In this document: positions 1 to 7,929 of the stretch, piece by piece
How positions within the stretch are numbered: position 1 is the first letter of the stretch
Layout of the letters: the number at the start of each line of letters is the position of its first letter
From: Streptomyces sp. A2-16
GTDB lineage: Bacteria; Actinomycetota; Actinomycetes; Streptomycetales; Streptomycetaceae
Direction: 5' to 3'
Length of the DNA: 64,000 nucleotides
Assembly: GCF_018128905.1 (NCBI RefSeq)
Contig: NZ_CP063808.1
Location: 7,812,001-7,876,000, forward strand
Notes under the pieces: generated by a model
The model's database searches: none
Told to the model about the DNA's origin: nothing
The model's input: only the letters and a program-made list of their open reading frames with translations
Position numbers and translations under genes: made by a program

Positions 1-1386
1 TTCAACTCGCTGTACATCTACGTCGCCTTCCGCGCCTTCCGCAAGGAGACCCGGGAGGCGCTCTCCACGCGGATCGCCCTGGTCCTGATGGGGCTGGTGA
101 CCTGCGCTCTGGCCATCGGGTACGGCGGCAACTGGCTGCTGTTCTTCCCGCTGTTCGGCCTCGCGACGGGCGCGGTCGTACGGCTGCCGCACCTGCGGTG
201 GGTGGGAGCGGCCGTGACCGTGGTGGCCGGCGCGGCCTCCGTCGTCCGCGACGGCTGGGGCGGCCTCGACACCGCGTACGCCACCTGGATCTCCACGATG
301 GTGACGGCCGCGATCATGTCCCTCTCCGAGGCGGTACGGCAGTTGCGGGAGGCCCGTGAGGAACTGGCCCGGCGCGCGGTCGAGGAGGAGCGGCTGCGGT
401 TCTCCCGCGATCTGCACGACCTGCTCGGCCACACCCTGTCGGTGATCGTGGTGAAGTCGGAGGCGGCCAGGCGGCTCGCCCCGCGCGACCTCGACGCGGC
501 GCTCGTCCAGGTCTGCGACATCGAGTCGGTCGGCCGCCAGGCGCTCACCGAGATCCGCGAGGCGGTGACCGGCTACCGCGAGGGCAGCCTCAGCGCGGAC
601 CTCGACCGGGCCGCCTCCGCTCTGCGCGCCGCGGGCATCGAGCCCGTCGTCCAGCGCTCCGGTCAGCCGCTCGCCGCCCAGACCGAGGCCCTGCTGGGCT
701 GGGTGGTCCGCGAGGCGGTGACCAACGCGGTACGGCACAGCGGGGCGGGGCGCTGCGAGATCTCCGTGCAGAGCTCGACGGAACGGGTCCGGCTGCGCGT
801 CTGGGACGACGGCCGGGGGACGGCCGTGGAGACCTCCGTTCCCGGGAGTGACGGCACCGCATCGGGGGCGCACACGGCCGCGGCCGCGGCGACGTGGAGT
901 CCGGGCGTCGGCGGCACCGGCCTCAAGGGGCTCGGGGAGCGGCTGGCGGCGGCAGGTGGACGACTGGAGGCCGGGCCGGGCCCACGCGGCGGATTCGTGG
1001 TGCGGGCCGAGTTGCCGGTCGAGTCGGTGGAACCGGGGCGACCGGAGGGGGCTGCGCGGCCCGAGGAGGCTGCGCGGCCCGAGGAGGCTGTACGACCCGA
1101 GGAGGCTGTACGACCCGAGGAGGCTGTACGACCCGGCAAGCGGGGGCAGTCCCACGAGGCCGTACGGCCCGGCGAGCCGGGGCAGCGCCGCAAGCTCGTG
1201 CGGCCCGGCGAGCAAGGGCAGTCCCACGAACCCGTACGACCCGACGAGCAGAGGCAGCGCCACACGCCCGTACGGCCCGACGAGCACATGCAGCCGTACG
1301 AGCCCGTTCGGCCCAGCGAACCGGCGGAGGCCGACGCGCCGGCCGGGGCCGGGCGTGGGGCGCGGATCGGCGATGCGGCCGGATGA
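1..1386 (+). CDS. Sensor histidine kinase (5' partial), DesK/NarX-type, with repeat tail
   Basis: The frame is open from base 1, so the true start lies upstream of the window; 461 residues are visible. Hydrophobic segments in the first 80 residues are the end of a membrane sensor part. The HisKA_3 dimerisation helix carries the phospho-accepting His at visible residue 139 (DLHDLLGH). The ATPase domain shows the N box (REAVTNAVRH), G1 (WDDGRGT) and G2 (GTGLKGLGERL). After the ATPase core comes an unusual tail of six- and twelve-residue repeats (bases 1039-1314), absent from ordinary members. The response regulator lies 70 bases downstream, so the pair forms one two-component system. The signal sensed cannot be told from the sequence. 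Confidence 0.93.
   Translation, partial: FNSLYIYVAFRAFRKETREALSTRIALVLMGLVTCALAIGYGGNWLLFFPLFGLATGAVVRLPHLRWVGAAVTVVAGAASVVRDGWGGLDTAYATWISTMVTAAIMSLSEAVRQLREAREELARRAVEEERLRFSRDLHDLLGHTLSVIVVKSEAARRLAPRDLDAALVQVCDIESVGRQALTEIREAVTGYREGSLSADLDRAASALRAAGIEPVVQRSGQPLAAQTEALLGWVVREAVTNAVRHSGAGRCEISVQSSTERVRLRVWDDGRGTAVETSVPGSDGTASGAHTAAAAATWSPGVGGTGLKGLGERLAAAGGRLEAGPGPRGGFVVRAELPVESVEPGRPEGAARPEEAARPEEAVRPEEAVRPEEAVRPGKRGQSHEAVRPGEPGQRRKLVRPGEQGQSHEPVRPDEQRQRHTPVRPDEHMQPYEPVRPSEPAEADAPAGAGRGARIGDAAG
1039..1314 (+). repeat. In-frame tandem repeats in the kinase tail
   Basis: Five 18-base units (bases 1039-1128) encode R-P-E-(E/G)-A-(A/V). They are followed directly by five 36-base units (1135-1314) encoding a twelve-residue motif of the form G/D-E-x-G-Q-x-x-x-x-V-R-P. 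Both unit lengths are multiples of three, so copy-number change would keep the frame. The tail is charged, proline-rich and likely disordered. Confidence 0.9.
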
Positions 1387-1444
1387 CGCCGTACGGGCCC
1401 GGCCGCTCCTCCGTACTCCCCCCGCCGCTGCCGGCCCCGCGCCC

Positions 1445-1450
1445 TACCCT
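1445..1450 (+). promoter_or_regulatory. Putative -10 box, leaderless start of the response regulator
   Basis: TACCCT fits the TANNNT consensus and ends six bases before the GTG at 1457. No Shine-Dalgarno sequence precedes that GTG. This is the usual spacing for a leaderless transcript in Streptomyces, so the regulator may also be transcribed apart from the kinase. Confidence 0.45.
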
Positions 1451-1456
1451 TGGGCC

Positions 1457-2098
1457 GTGAACGAGATGCCCCGGGACCACCGGCCCGCCAAGTCGATCCG
1501 TGTGCTGCTCGCCGAGGACCAGGGGATGATGCGGGGCGCGCTCGCGCTGCTGCTCGGGATGGAGCCGGACATCCTGGTCGTGGCCCAGGTCGCGGCGGGC
1601 GACGCGATCGTGGACGCGGCGCTCACGCACCGCCCCGACGTGGCGCTGCTCGACATCGAGTTGCCGGGGATGAGCGGTCTGGACGCCGCCGCCGAGCTGC
1701 GCGACCAGGCGCCGGACTGCCGGGTGCTGATCCTGACCACCTTCGGAAGACCTGGCTATCTGCGCCGGGCCATGGAGGCGGGAGCCGCCGGTTTCCTCGT
1801 CAAGGACGGTCCCGTCGAGGAGTTGGCCGCCTCGATCCGCCGGGTGCTGACCGGCGAGACCGTGATCGACCCCGCCCTCGCCGCGGCCGCCCTCAGCGCA
1901 GGACCGAACCCCCTGACCGCGCGTGAGTGCGAGGTCCTCAAGGCCTCCACGGACGGCGCGACGGTGGCCGACATCGCCGAGAAGCTCCACCTCTCCGAGT
2001 CCACCGTCCGCAACTACCTCTCCTCCGCCATCGGCAAGACCGGCACCCGCAACCGGATGGAGGCGGTGCGGGCGGCCCGGCAGCAGGGGTGGCTGTGA
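1457..2098 (+). CDS. Response regulator, NarL/FixJ (LuxR HTH) family
   Basis: 213 residues. The receiver domain has acidic residues in LLAEDQ, the phospho-accepting Asp near residue 66 (LLDIELPGMSG), the conserved Thr in LTTF and Lys in LVKDG. The C-terminal LuxR-type HTH runs from about residue 150 (LTARECEVLKA ... VADIAEKLHLSESTVRNYLSSAIGKT). GTG 1457 was chosen because homology begins just after it and a -10 box sits at leaderless spacing; the longer open frame upstream only shadows the kinase. It is the partner of the upstream kinase and should bind DNA when phosphorylated. Confidence 0.95.
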   Translation: MNEMPRDHRPAKSIRVLLAEDQGMMRGALALLLGMEPDILVVAQVAAGDAIVDAALTHRPDVALLDIELPGMSGLDAAAELRDQAPDCRVLILTTFGRPGYLRRAMEAGAAGFLVKDGPVEELAASIRRVLTGETVIDPALAAAALSAGPNPLTARECEVLKASTDGATVADIAEKLHLSESTVRNYLSSAIGKTGTRNRMEAVRAARQQGWL

Positions 2099-2110
2099 GC
2101 CCCGCCGTCC

Positions 2111-2887
2111 CTACTTGATCACCTCCACCGACTTGTACTGCGTCCCCTTGGGCGCCAGGCACACGAACCAGTCGTAGGGCGAGCCCTCGGCCGAACGGAT
2201 CACCCCGCCCTCGGTGCCGCTGCCGGTGCCGGCCCGCTCCACCACGGTCGCCGTCCCGTTCGTCCAGTCGCAGTTGACGCGCTGGGCGGTCCTGGCGACG
2301 GCACCGACGACGAGACGGATGTCCTTGTCACCCGGTTTGAGAGGGAGGGCGCCTGAAATGAGGTCCGTGGTGGTCATCCTGTCCGACGCGGGGACCACGT
2401 TCTCCATGGCTTTCGTCCATTCGCCGCCGTAGTCGCGGTGCACGAAGTACGCGATCTTGCCCACGAGGTCCGAGGCCTTGCGGACGTCGGCCGGGTCCTC
2501 ACCGTGCGCCCGCATCGCGTTCAAAGTCGCCTGGGCCTCCGCGGTGTCGACCGGAGCCGGCCAGGTGTCGAGGGTGACCCGCCACTCCTTGCCGTTCTCC
2601 GTGCCCCTCGCCAGCGTGGTCCGCTTGGCGAGCTCGGACACGCGGGGCGTACCGGTGACCGGTGGCTGGGTGGCCACCGCTCCCCCACCGCCGTCCCCAC
2701 CCGGCAGCCCCGCCACCGCGAGCGTCGCCGAGGAGCCCGCCAGGACCAGTGCCGTGGCCGCGGCCACCGCCCAGCGGCGGGCCCGGCGCCTGCGGCCACC
2801 GCGGATCACCGCGTCGTAGGGGGCTATGCCGATCTCGACCTCGTCGGCGGCGTCGGCCAGCAGGAGGGCGATGTCGCTGTCGCTCAT
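2111..2887 (-). CDS. Membrane-anchored protein cotranscribed with SigE-type sigma factor
   Basis: 258 residues from ATG 2887, which is preceded by GGGAGAGG at good spacing; a longer form from GTG 2920 overlapping the sigma stop is possible. A short cytoplasmic N-terminus ends in an Arg-rich stretch (RGGRRRRARR). One membrane segment follows at about residues 39-59, then an extracytoplasmic domain of about 195 residues with two cysteines (VNCDWTN and WFVCLAPKG). No zinc anti-sigma motif (HxxxCxxC) is visible. The position directly after a sigma gene suggests a regulator or target of it. I do not recognise a named family. Confidence 0.85.
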   Translation of the reverse strand: MSDSDIALLLADAADEVEIGIAPYDAVIRGGRRRRARRWAVAAATALVLAGSSATLAVAGLPGGDGGGGAVATQPPVTGTPRVSELAKRTTLARGTENGKEWRVTLDTWPAPVDTAEAQATLNAMRAHGEDPADVRKASDLVGKIAYFVHRDYGGEWTKAMENVVPASDRMTTTDLISGALPLKPGDKDIRLVVGAVARTAQRVNCDWTNGTATVVERAGTGSGTEGGVIRSAEGSPYDWFVCLAPKGTQYKSVEVIK

Positions 2888-2916
2888 GTCGTGGTTCCTC
2901 TCCCGGTCCGCGCTCA

Positions 2917-3456
2917 TCACTGCCGCCCTCCCTGCGTCACCATGTCGGCCAGTCCGGGTATGGCGCGAAGTTTCGCGATCCCCTTGGCCGCGTTGCTCTT
3001 CACCGAGCCGACCGAGCAGCCCATCGCCTCGGCCGTCTGGGTCTCGGTCAGGTCCTCCCAGTACCGCAGGACCACCGCCTCCCGCTGCCGGGGCGGCAGT
3101 TGGGCCAGCGCCGTCAGCAGGGCGCTTCGGTCGTCGGCCTGGGCGATGAGGTCACCGGTGTCGGCGATCTCGCGGACCAGACCCGAGTCGTCCCCCCGTG
3201 CCAGGAACTCCCGGAGCCTTCTGCGGTGCTTGCGCGCATGCGCGTTGATCATCACGCGCCGTACGTACGCCTCCGGATCGTCCGCCGAGCCGACCCTGCG
3301 CCAGGCCACATAGGCCTGTTCGAGGGTCGACTGGACCAGGTCCTCCGCGGCGTGCTGCTCCCCCGTGAGGAGAAATGCCGTCCGCATCAGCCGCGGCCAG
3401 CGGCCGATGACAAAGCTCTGGAACTCCTCGTCCCGAGGCTGTTTCCGATCCCCCAT
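2917..3456 (-). CDS. RNA polymerase sigma factor, SigE/ECF type
   Basis: 179 residues. Region 2 (RTAFLLTGEQHAAEDLVQST) and region 4 (ALAQLPPRQREAVVLRYWEDLTETQTAEAMGCSVGSVKS) are complete and in the usual order for an ECF sigma factor. The start is ATG 3456 because a full AGGAGG lies five bases upstream; a GTG two codons earlier falls inside that ribosome site. It overlaps or abuts the following membrane protein gene, a layout common for SigE-family sigma factors and their partners. The regulon is not evident. Confidence 0.95.
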   Translation of the reverse strand: MGDRKQPRDEEFQSFVIGRWPRLMRTAFLLTGEQHAAEDLVQSTLEQAYVAWRRVGSADDPEAYVRRVMINAHARKHRRRLREFLARGDDSGLVREIADTGDLIAQADDRSALLTALAQLPPRQREAVVLRYWEDLTETQTAEAMGCSVGSVKSNAAKGIAKLRAIPGLADMVTQGGRQ

Positions 3457-3507
3457 GGGCACCTCCTAGATGTCTAAAGGAGTCCATGAGCCGCCAGGAC
3501 CGTTGCC

Positions 3508-4941
3508 TCAGCCCTGAGGAATTCTTCTCGGCAGCCACACCAGCATCAGCACCAGGCCGCAGAGCAGCAGTCCGGTGCCCACCCGGAACGCCAGCGCGTA
3601 CCCCTCCGTCAGCGCCTGCGCCGAGGTCCCGTTGCCCGTCCGGGCGGCGGCGAGCGTCGACAGCACCGCGAGCCCCAGCGAGCCGCCCATCGTGCGCGAG
3701 GTGTTGACCAGCCCGGACACCAGACCGGCCTCCCCCGGCGCCGCACCGGAGGTGGCCAGGGAGGCGAGCGGGGTCGAGGCGAGGCCCGCGCCCAGCATCA
3801 TCAGGATGCCCGGGCCCATGATCGAGGGGACGAACGCGCCGTCCGCGGTCATCGTCGACTGCCAGCCGTACCCGGTGAGCGCGACGAGGGTCCCGAGGGC
3901 CGCCACCCGACGCGCCCCGAGCCGGCGCATGAGGCGGGGCGCGAGCTTGGAGCCGAGCACGATGGCGAGGGAGCTCGGCAGCATGGCGAGTCCGGCTTGC
4001 AGCGGGGAGTAGTCGAGGACGTTCTGGGCGTAGAGGGTGATGAAGTACCACGTGCAGAACAGGGCGGAGCCGCTGAGGAACATCGCCGCGTTCGCCGACG
4101 CCACGGCACGCACCCTGAGCAGTCCGAGGGGCATGAGCGGGGCCGTCGTACGGGACTCGACGATCAGGAACGCGCAGATCAGCAGCAGCCCGGCCGCCAG
4201 CGGGACCAGGGTGGCGGTCGCCGTCCACCCCTCGGCCTCGGTCTGCGAGATGCCGTACGCCAGGACGGCCAGTCCCCCGGTGACCAGCAGTGCTCCCGGC
4301 AGGTCCAGGCGTCGGCCGTCGCCGTTGCGGCTCTCGGTGAGCCACCACAGCGAGCCCAGCAGGACCACCGCGCCGACGGGCACGTTGATCAGCAGCACCC
4401 AGCGCCAGGACAGGGTGTCGACGAGGAGGCCGCCGAAGAATCCGCCGGCCGCGCCGCCGCCCGCGCCGACCGCCGTCCAGGTGGCTATCGCGCGGGCCCG
4501 GGCGGCGCCCTCCGGGACGGCCGAGGTGACGATGGTCAGGGTCGCGGGGGCGAGGACCGCCGCGCCGAGGCCCTGCGCCGCGCGCGCGAGCAGCAGCTGG
4601 CCGCCGCCCTCGGCGAGCCCGCCGGCCAGCGAGGCGACGGTGAACAGGCCGAGCCCGACCAGGAACATCCGCTTGCGGCCGTAGAGGTCACCGGCCCGGC
4701 CGCCGAGCAGCATGAACCCGGCGAAGGCGATGGAGTAGGCGTTGACCACCCACTGGAGGCCGGACTCGCTCATGCCCAGGTCGGCGCGGATCGAGGGCAG
4801 CGCCACATTGACGACGGACACGTCGAGCACGACGAGGAACTGACCGGCGCACGCGAGCGCCACCACCAGCCAGGCCGGGGGCGCGGGGCGGAGACGAGGG
4901 GGTCTGCGGGTGGCGTCAGCGGCTTCGAGCATGACGGTCAT
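3508..4941 (-). CDS. MFS multidrug exporter, DHA2 (EmrB/QacA) family
   Basis: 477 residues with about 14 hydrophobic segments, the number expected of DHA2 exporters. Motif A (GGRAGDLYGRKR) follows segment 2. ATG 4941 is used; an upstream TTG at 4968 would add nine residues but has no ribosome site. It is divergent from another MFS gene at 5078, and the 136-base gap holds an A+T-rich stretch (4970-5000) that should contain both promoters. A drug or metabolite is pumped out by proton exchange; the substrate is unknown. Confidence 0.92.
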   Translation of the reverse strand: MTVMLEAADATRRPPRLRPAPPAWLVVALACAGQFLVVLDVSVVNVALPSIRADLGMSESGLQWVVNAYSIAFAGFMLLGGRAGDLYGRKRMFLVGLGLFTVASLAGGLAEGGGQLLLARAAQGLGAAVLAPATLTIVTSAVPEGAARARAIATWTAVGAGGGAAGGFFGGLLVDTLSWRWVLLINVPVGAVVLLGSLWWLTESRNGDGRRLDLPGALLVTGGLAVLAYGISQTEAEGWTATATLVPLAAGLLLICAFLIVESRTTAPLMPLGLLRVRAVASANAAMFLSGSALFCTWYFITLYAQNVLDYSPLQAGLAMLPSSLAIVLGSKLAPRLMRRLGARRVAALGTLVALTGYGWQSTMTADGAFVPSIMGPGILMMLGAGLASTPLASLATSGAAPGEAGLVSGLVNTSRTMGGSLGLAVLSTLAAARTGNGTSAQALTEGYALAFRVGTGLLLCGLVLMLVWLPRRIPQG

Positions 4942-5077
4942 GGTCTCAACCGGCTCCGACTTCCCCAAGAGAATATAAAGAAATCGTTAGTACGCCGAAG
5001 CATCGGAATAGTTGCCCATGCATACGTAGTTCAAGCCACACGTAAGCCGATCTTCCAGGCCCGGAGGCCTCCCTCAC
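4942..5077. promoter_or_regulatory. Divergent promoter region between two MFS genes
   Basis: The stretch at about 4970-5030 is strikingly A+T-rich for this genome (it contains AATATAAAGAAATCG and ATGCATACGTAG). It should serve both divergent exporters. A short inverted repeat, CCGA-N4-TCGG, is visible near 5002. No local regulator gene is next to it and I cannot define exact -10/-35 boxes. Confidence 0.5.
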
Positions 5078-6811
5078 ATGACGCACACGCCGACCGACCA
5101 GCCCACCCGGAGAGCGTCCGGCGCTGTCGTCCCGGTGCTCGCCTTCGCGGGCATCGTGGTCGCGGTGATGCAGACCCTGCTCGTCCCGGTCATCAAGGAC
5201 CTGCCGCAGCTGCTGAACACGGAGCCCAGCAACGCCACCTGGGTCCTGACGTCCACCCTGCTCTCGGGCGCCGTCGCGACCCCGATCATGGGCCGCCTCG
5301 GCGACCTGTACGGCAAGCGCCGCATGCTCATCCTCAGCCTCGCCGTGATGGTCGTGGGCGCCCTGATCAGCGCCCTCACCAGCGACCTGCTCACGATGAT
5401 CGCCGGCCGCACCCTCCAGGGCTTCGCCATGGGCGCGATCCCCCTCGGCATCGGCCTGATGCGCGACATGCTGCCCCGCGAGAAGCTCGGCTCGGCGATG
5501 GCCCTGATGAGCTCCTCGATCGGCGTCGGCGGCGGGCTCGCGCTGCCCCTCGCCGCGCTGATCGCCCAGCACGCCGACTGGCACGCGCTCTTCTACGGCG
5601 CCGCGGGCCTCGGCGCCCTCTCGATCGTGCTCACCCTCCTCGTCGTACCGGAGTCCCCGGCGCGCGCCGAGGGCACCTTCGACGTCCTGGGCGCGATCGG
5701 CCTCTCCACGGGTCTCGTCCTGTTCCTGCTGCCGATCACCAAGGGCAGCGACTGGGGCTGGACCTCGGGCACCACGCTCGGCCTCTTCGCCGCCTCCGCC
5801 GTCGTCCTCGTCCTGTGGGGCGTCATGGAGCTGCGGGTGAAGGCCCCTCTGGTCGACCTGCGCACCACGGCCCGCCCGGCGGTTCTCTTCACCAACCTGG
5901 CTTCGATCATGGTGGGTGTCTCCTTCTACGTCGTCTCGCTCGTCCTTCCCCAGCTGCTCCAGCTCCCGAAGGCCACCGGCTACGGCCTCGGCCAGTCGAT
6001 GGTCGTCGCGGGCCTGCTGGTCGCCCCGCTGGGCCTGACGATGATGTTCACCGCGCCCGTGTACGCCCGGCTCTCCGCGAAGTACGGCCCCAAGGTCACC
6101 CTCATCCTCGGCATGCTGATCATCGCCATCGGCTACGGCGCGGGCCTGGGCCTCATGAGCGCGGCCTGGCAGAGCCTCGTGATCGCGGTGGTCCTCGGCG
6201 CGGGCATCGGTCTCGCGTACTCGTCGCTGCCCGCGCTGATCGTCGGGGCGGTTCCGGCGTCGGAGACGGGGGCGGCGAACGGTCTCAACACGCTGATGCG
6301 GTCCATCGGTACGTCCGTGTCGAGCGCCGTGATCGGAATGGTGCTGGCGAACACCGCGAACGACGTCGGGGGCGTCGCGGTGCCGACCATGCACGGCTTC
6401 CGGGTGTCCTTCCTCATCGCGACCGGTGCGGTGGCCCTCGGACTGCTGATGGCGCTGTTCCTGCCGAAGCCGAACAAGGCGCCGCAGCTTCGGGCCAGCA
6501 GCGAGGAGGAGGCGAACCTGGAGCGGGCCGAGGAGGCGCTGCGGGGCTTCCGCGGCCGCGTCCTGGACGCCTCCGGCGCTCCCGTCGCCCGGGCCAAGGT
6601 CACGTTGATCGACCGTCGGGGGCGGCAGGCGGGGTCCGCCGTCGCGGACGAGGACGGCGTGTACGCGCTCAGCGTGCCGGGCGAGGGAGCGTATGTGCTC
6701 GCGGCGCGAGCCGTGGGGCACGCTCCGCTCGCGTCCTCGGCGACGCACACCGGGGACGAGCGCGCGGTGGACCTGGACCTGGCCCTGCCGGGCGAGACTG
6801 TCACGGCCTGA
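5078..6811 (+). CDS. MFS exporter fused to a carboxypeptidase-regulatory-like domain
   Basis: 577 residues; ATG 5078 has GGAGG 11 bases upstream. Residues 1 to about 470 are an MFS transporter with motif A (GRLGDLYGKRR), of DHA2 type by length. Residues about 485-577 form a separate soluble domain with the pattern of carboxypeptidase regulatory-like beta sandwiches (GFRGRVLDASGAPVARAKVT, then ADEDGVYALSVPGEGAYVLAA). It would lie in the cytoplasm if the helix count is even. Such a domain on an exporter is odd: it may bind a partner or ligand. A strong terminator follows at 6828-6859. Confidence 0.9.
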   Translation: MTHTPTDQPTRRASGAVVPVLAFAGIVVAVMQTLLVPVIKDLPQLLNTEPSNATWVLTSTLLSGAVATPIMGRLGDLYGKRRMLILSLAVMVVGALISALTSDLLTMIAGRTLQGFAMGAIPLGIGLMRDMLPREKLGSAMALMSSSIGVGGGLALPLAALIAQHADWHALFYGAAGLGALSIVLTLLVVPESPARAEGTFDVLGAIGLSTGLVLFLLPITKGSDWGWTSGTTLGLFAASAVVLVLWGVMELRVKAPLVDLRTTARPAVLFTNLASIMVGVSFYVVSLVLPQLLQLPKATGYGLGQSMVVAGLLVAPLGLTMMFTAPVYARLSAKYGPKVTLILGMLIIAIGYGAGLGLMSAAWQSLVIAVVLGAGIGLAYSSLPALIVGAVPASETGAANGLNTLMRSIGTSVSSAVIGMVLANTANDVGGVAVPTMHGFRVSFLIATGAVALGLLMALFLPKPNKAPQLRASSEEEANLERAEEALRGFRGRVLDASGAPVARAKVTLIDRRGRQAGSAVADEDGVYALSVPGEGAYVLAARAVGHAPLASSATHTGDERAVDLDLALPGETVTA

Positions 6812-6827
6812 CGCACGCCCCCTTGAC

Positions 6828-6859
6828 GCACCCCCGCCCCGCCCCAGGGACGGGGGTGC
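6828..6859 (+). terminator. Rho-independent-like terminator after the MFS gene
   Basis: Perfect nine-base arms GCACCCCCG (6828-6836) and CGGGGGTGC (6851-6859) flank a 14-base loop, 17 bases after the stop codon. There is no T tract, as is common in Streptomyces. Confidence 0.75.
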
Positions 6860-7204
6860 GGTGCGTCGGGGGCGCGGAAGGCCGTAGGACCGACGCCCGG
6901 TCATCGCACCCGTGCCGGTCCGCACGACGACCCGCCCCGGGGCCCGGACCGACCGGGACAGGCACCCACCGCGCGCACAGCCACCGCAGCCGACTTCCAC
7001 CTGGCCGGCGGCTTCCGCACACAGCCACGACGCCGACATCCACCTGACCGGCACCTCCCGCACACCGCCACGACCACCCACAAGACGACCGTCACCCGCC
7101 CCCCGTCCCCCCTGCGAAGGCGTGTGCGGCAGCATGGGGCGTCCGCGCGGGGCTTCGGGGTTCGCCCGCCCGCGTCATCGACACGTACGACCGAGGGGAA
7201 CCCC
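6860..7204. other. Gene-free stretch with a short 44-base tandem repeat
   Basis: No convincing gene is seen here; open frames have poor codon character. A 44-base unit beginning CACAGCC occurs at 6976 and 7020, and a third partial copy begins at 7063. The promoter of the 7205 gene must lie in the last part. Confidence 0.5.
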
Positions 7205-7858
7205 ATGGCCGCGGCCGCACCCAAGCCCGAGATCCTTGCCTCCTTCGAGGCCGCGAAGGGGTTCATGCCCCTGGGCGAGGGACTGGCCCTGCACGAGGCC
7301 GCTCTGGAGGCCGGGCGGCTGGGGCTGCCGCTGCTGGAGGTCGGGACGTACTGCGGCCGCTCGGCGATCCTGCTCGGGGACGCCGCCCGGGAGGCCGGGG
7401 TGGTCGCGCTGACCGTCGACCACCACCGGGGCAGCGAGGAGCAGCAGCCGGGGTGGGAGTACCACGATCCGCAGACCGTCGACGCCGAGCTCGGTGTGAT
7501 GGACACGCTGCCGACCTTCCGCAGGACCCTGTACCGGGCCGGGCTGGAGGAGCACGTGGTCGCGCTCGTCGGACGGTCGCCGCAGATCGCGAAGGTCTGG
7601 GGCTCCCCGCTCGGCCTGGTCTTCATCGACGGCGGCCACACCGACGAGCACGCGAACGCCGACTACGAGGGCTGGGCCCCCCATGTGGCCGAGGGCGGCC
7701 TGCTCGTCATCCATGACGTGTTCCCCGAGCCGGAGGACGAGTTCACGGGACAGGCGCCCTACCGGATCTACCTCCGGGCCCTCGCCTCCGGCGCCTTCGA
7801 GGAGGTCTCGGCGACCGACTCGCTGCGGGTGCTGCGCCGGACGCGGGCGGGGATCTGA
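7205..7858 (+). CDS. Class I SAM-dependent methyltransferase (Methyltransf_24-like)
   Basis: 217 residues. The SAM-binding loop is LLEVGTYCGRSAILLG (about residues 44-59). LVFIDGGHTDEHANADYEGW carries the Asp/His residues of the cation-dependent O-methyltransferase fold, and LLVIHDVFPEP follows. ATG 7205 is preceded by GAGGGG. It stands alone, convergent with the Rieske gene. The methyl acceptor is not evident. Confidence 0.88.
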   Translation: MAAAAPKPEILASFEAAKGFMPLGEGLALHEAALEAGRLGLPLLEVGTYCGRSAILLGDAAREAGVVALTVDHHRGSEEQQPGWEYHDPQTVDAELGVMDTLPTFRRTLYRAGLEEHVVALVGRSPQIAKVWGSPLGLVFIDGGHTDEHANADYEGWAPHVAEGGLLVIHDVFPEPEDEFTGQAPYRIYLRALASGAFEEVSATDSLRVLRRTRAGI

Positions 7859-7929
7859 GGGCGGGATTCTGGGGGCGGGGGCACCGGCGCGGACGTGTCC
7901 GGGGGCGCCCTCGCCGATCGGCCGATCCG

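Noticed and set aside
590..1290. Several antisense frames across the kinase gene
   Set aside because: They are made of the repeat region read in other frames, giving Arg/Ser/Gly repeats without start signals.
3997..7047. A plus-strand open frame of over 1000 codons across two MFS genes
   Set aside because: It is the shadow of the real genes at high G+C: codon character is wrong, the product is Arg/Gly/Pro-rich without any domain, and both true genes have full motifs.
4946..7135. Long minus-strand open frame opposite the MFS fusion gene
   Set aside because: Antisense shadow; low-complexity Arg/Gly/Asp/His product and no ribosome site or motif.
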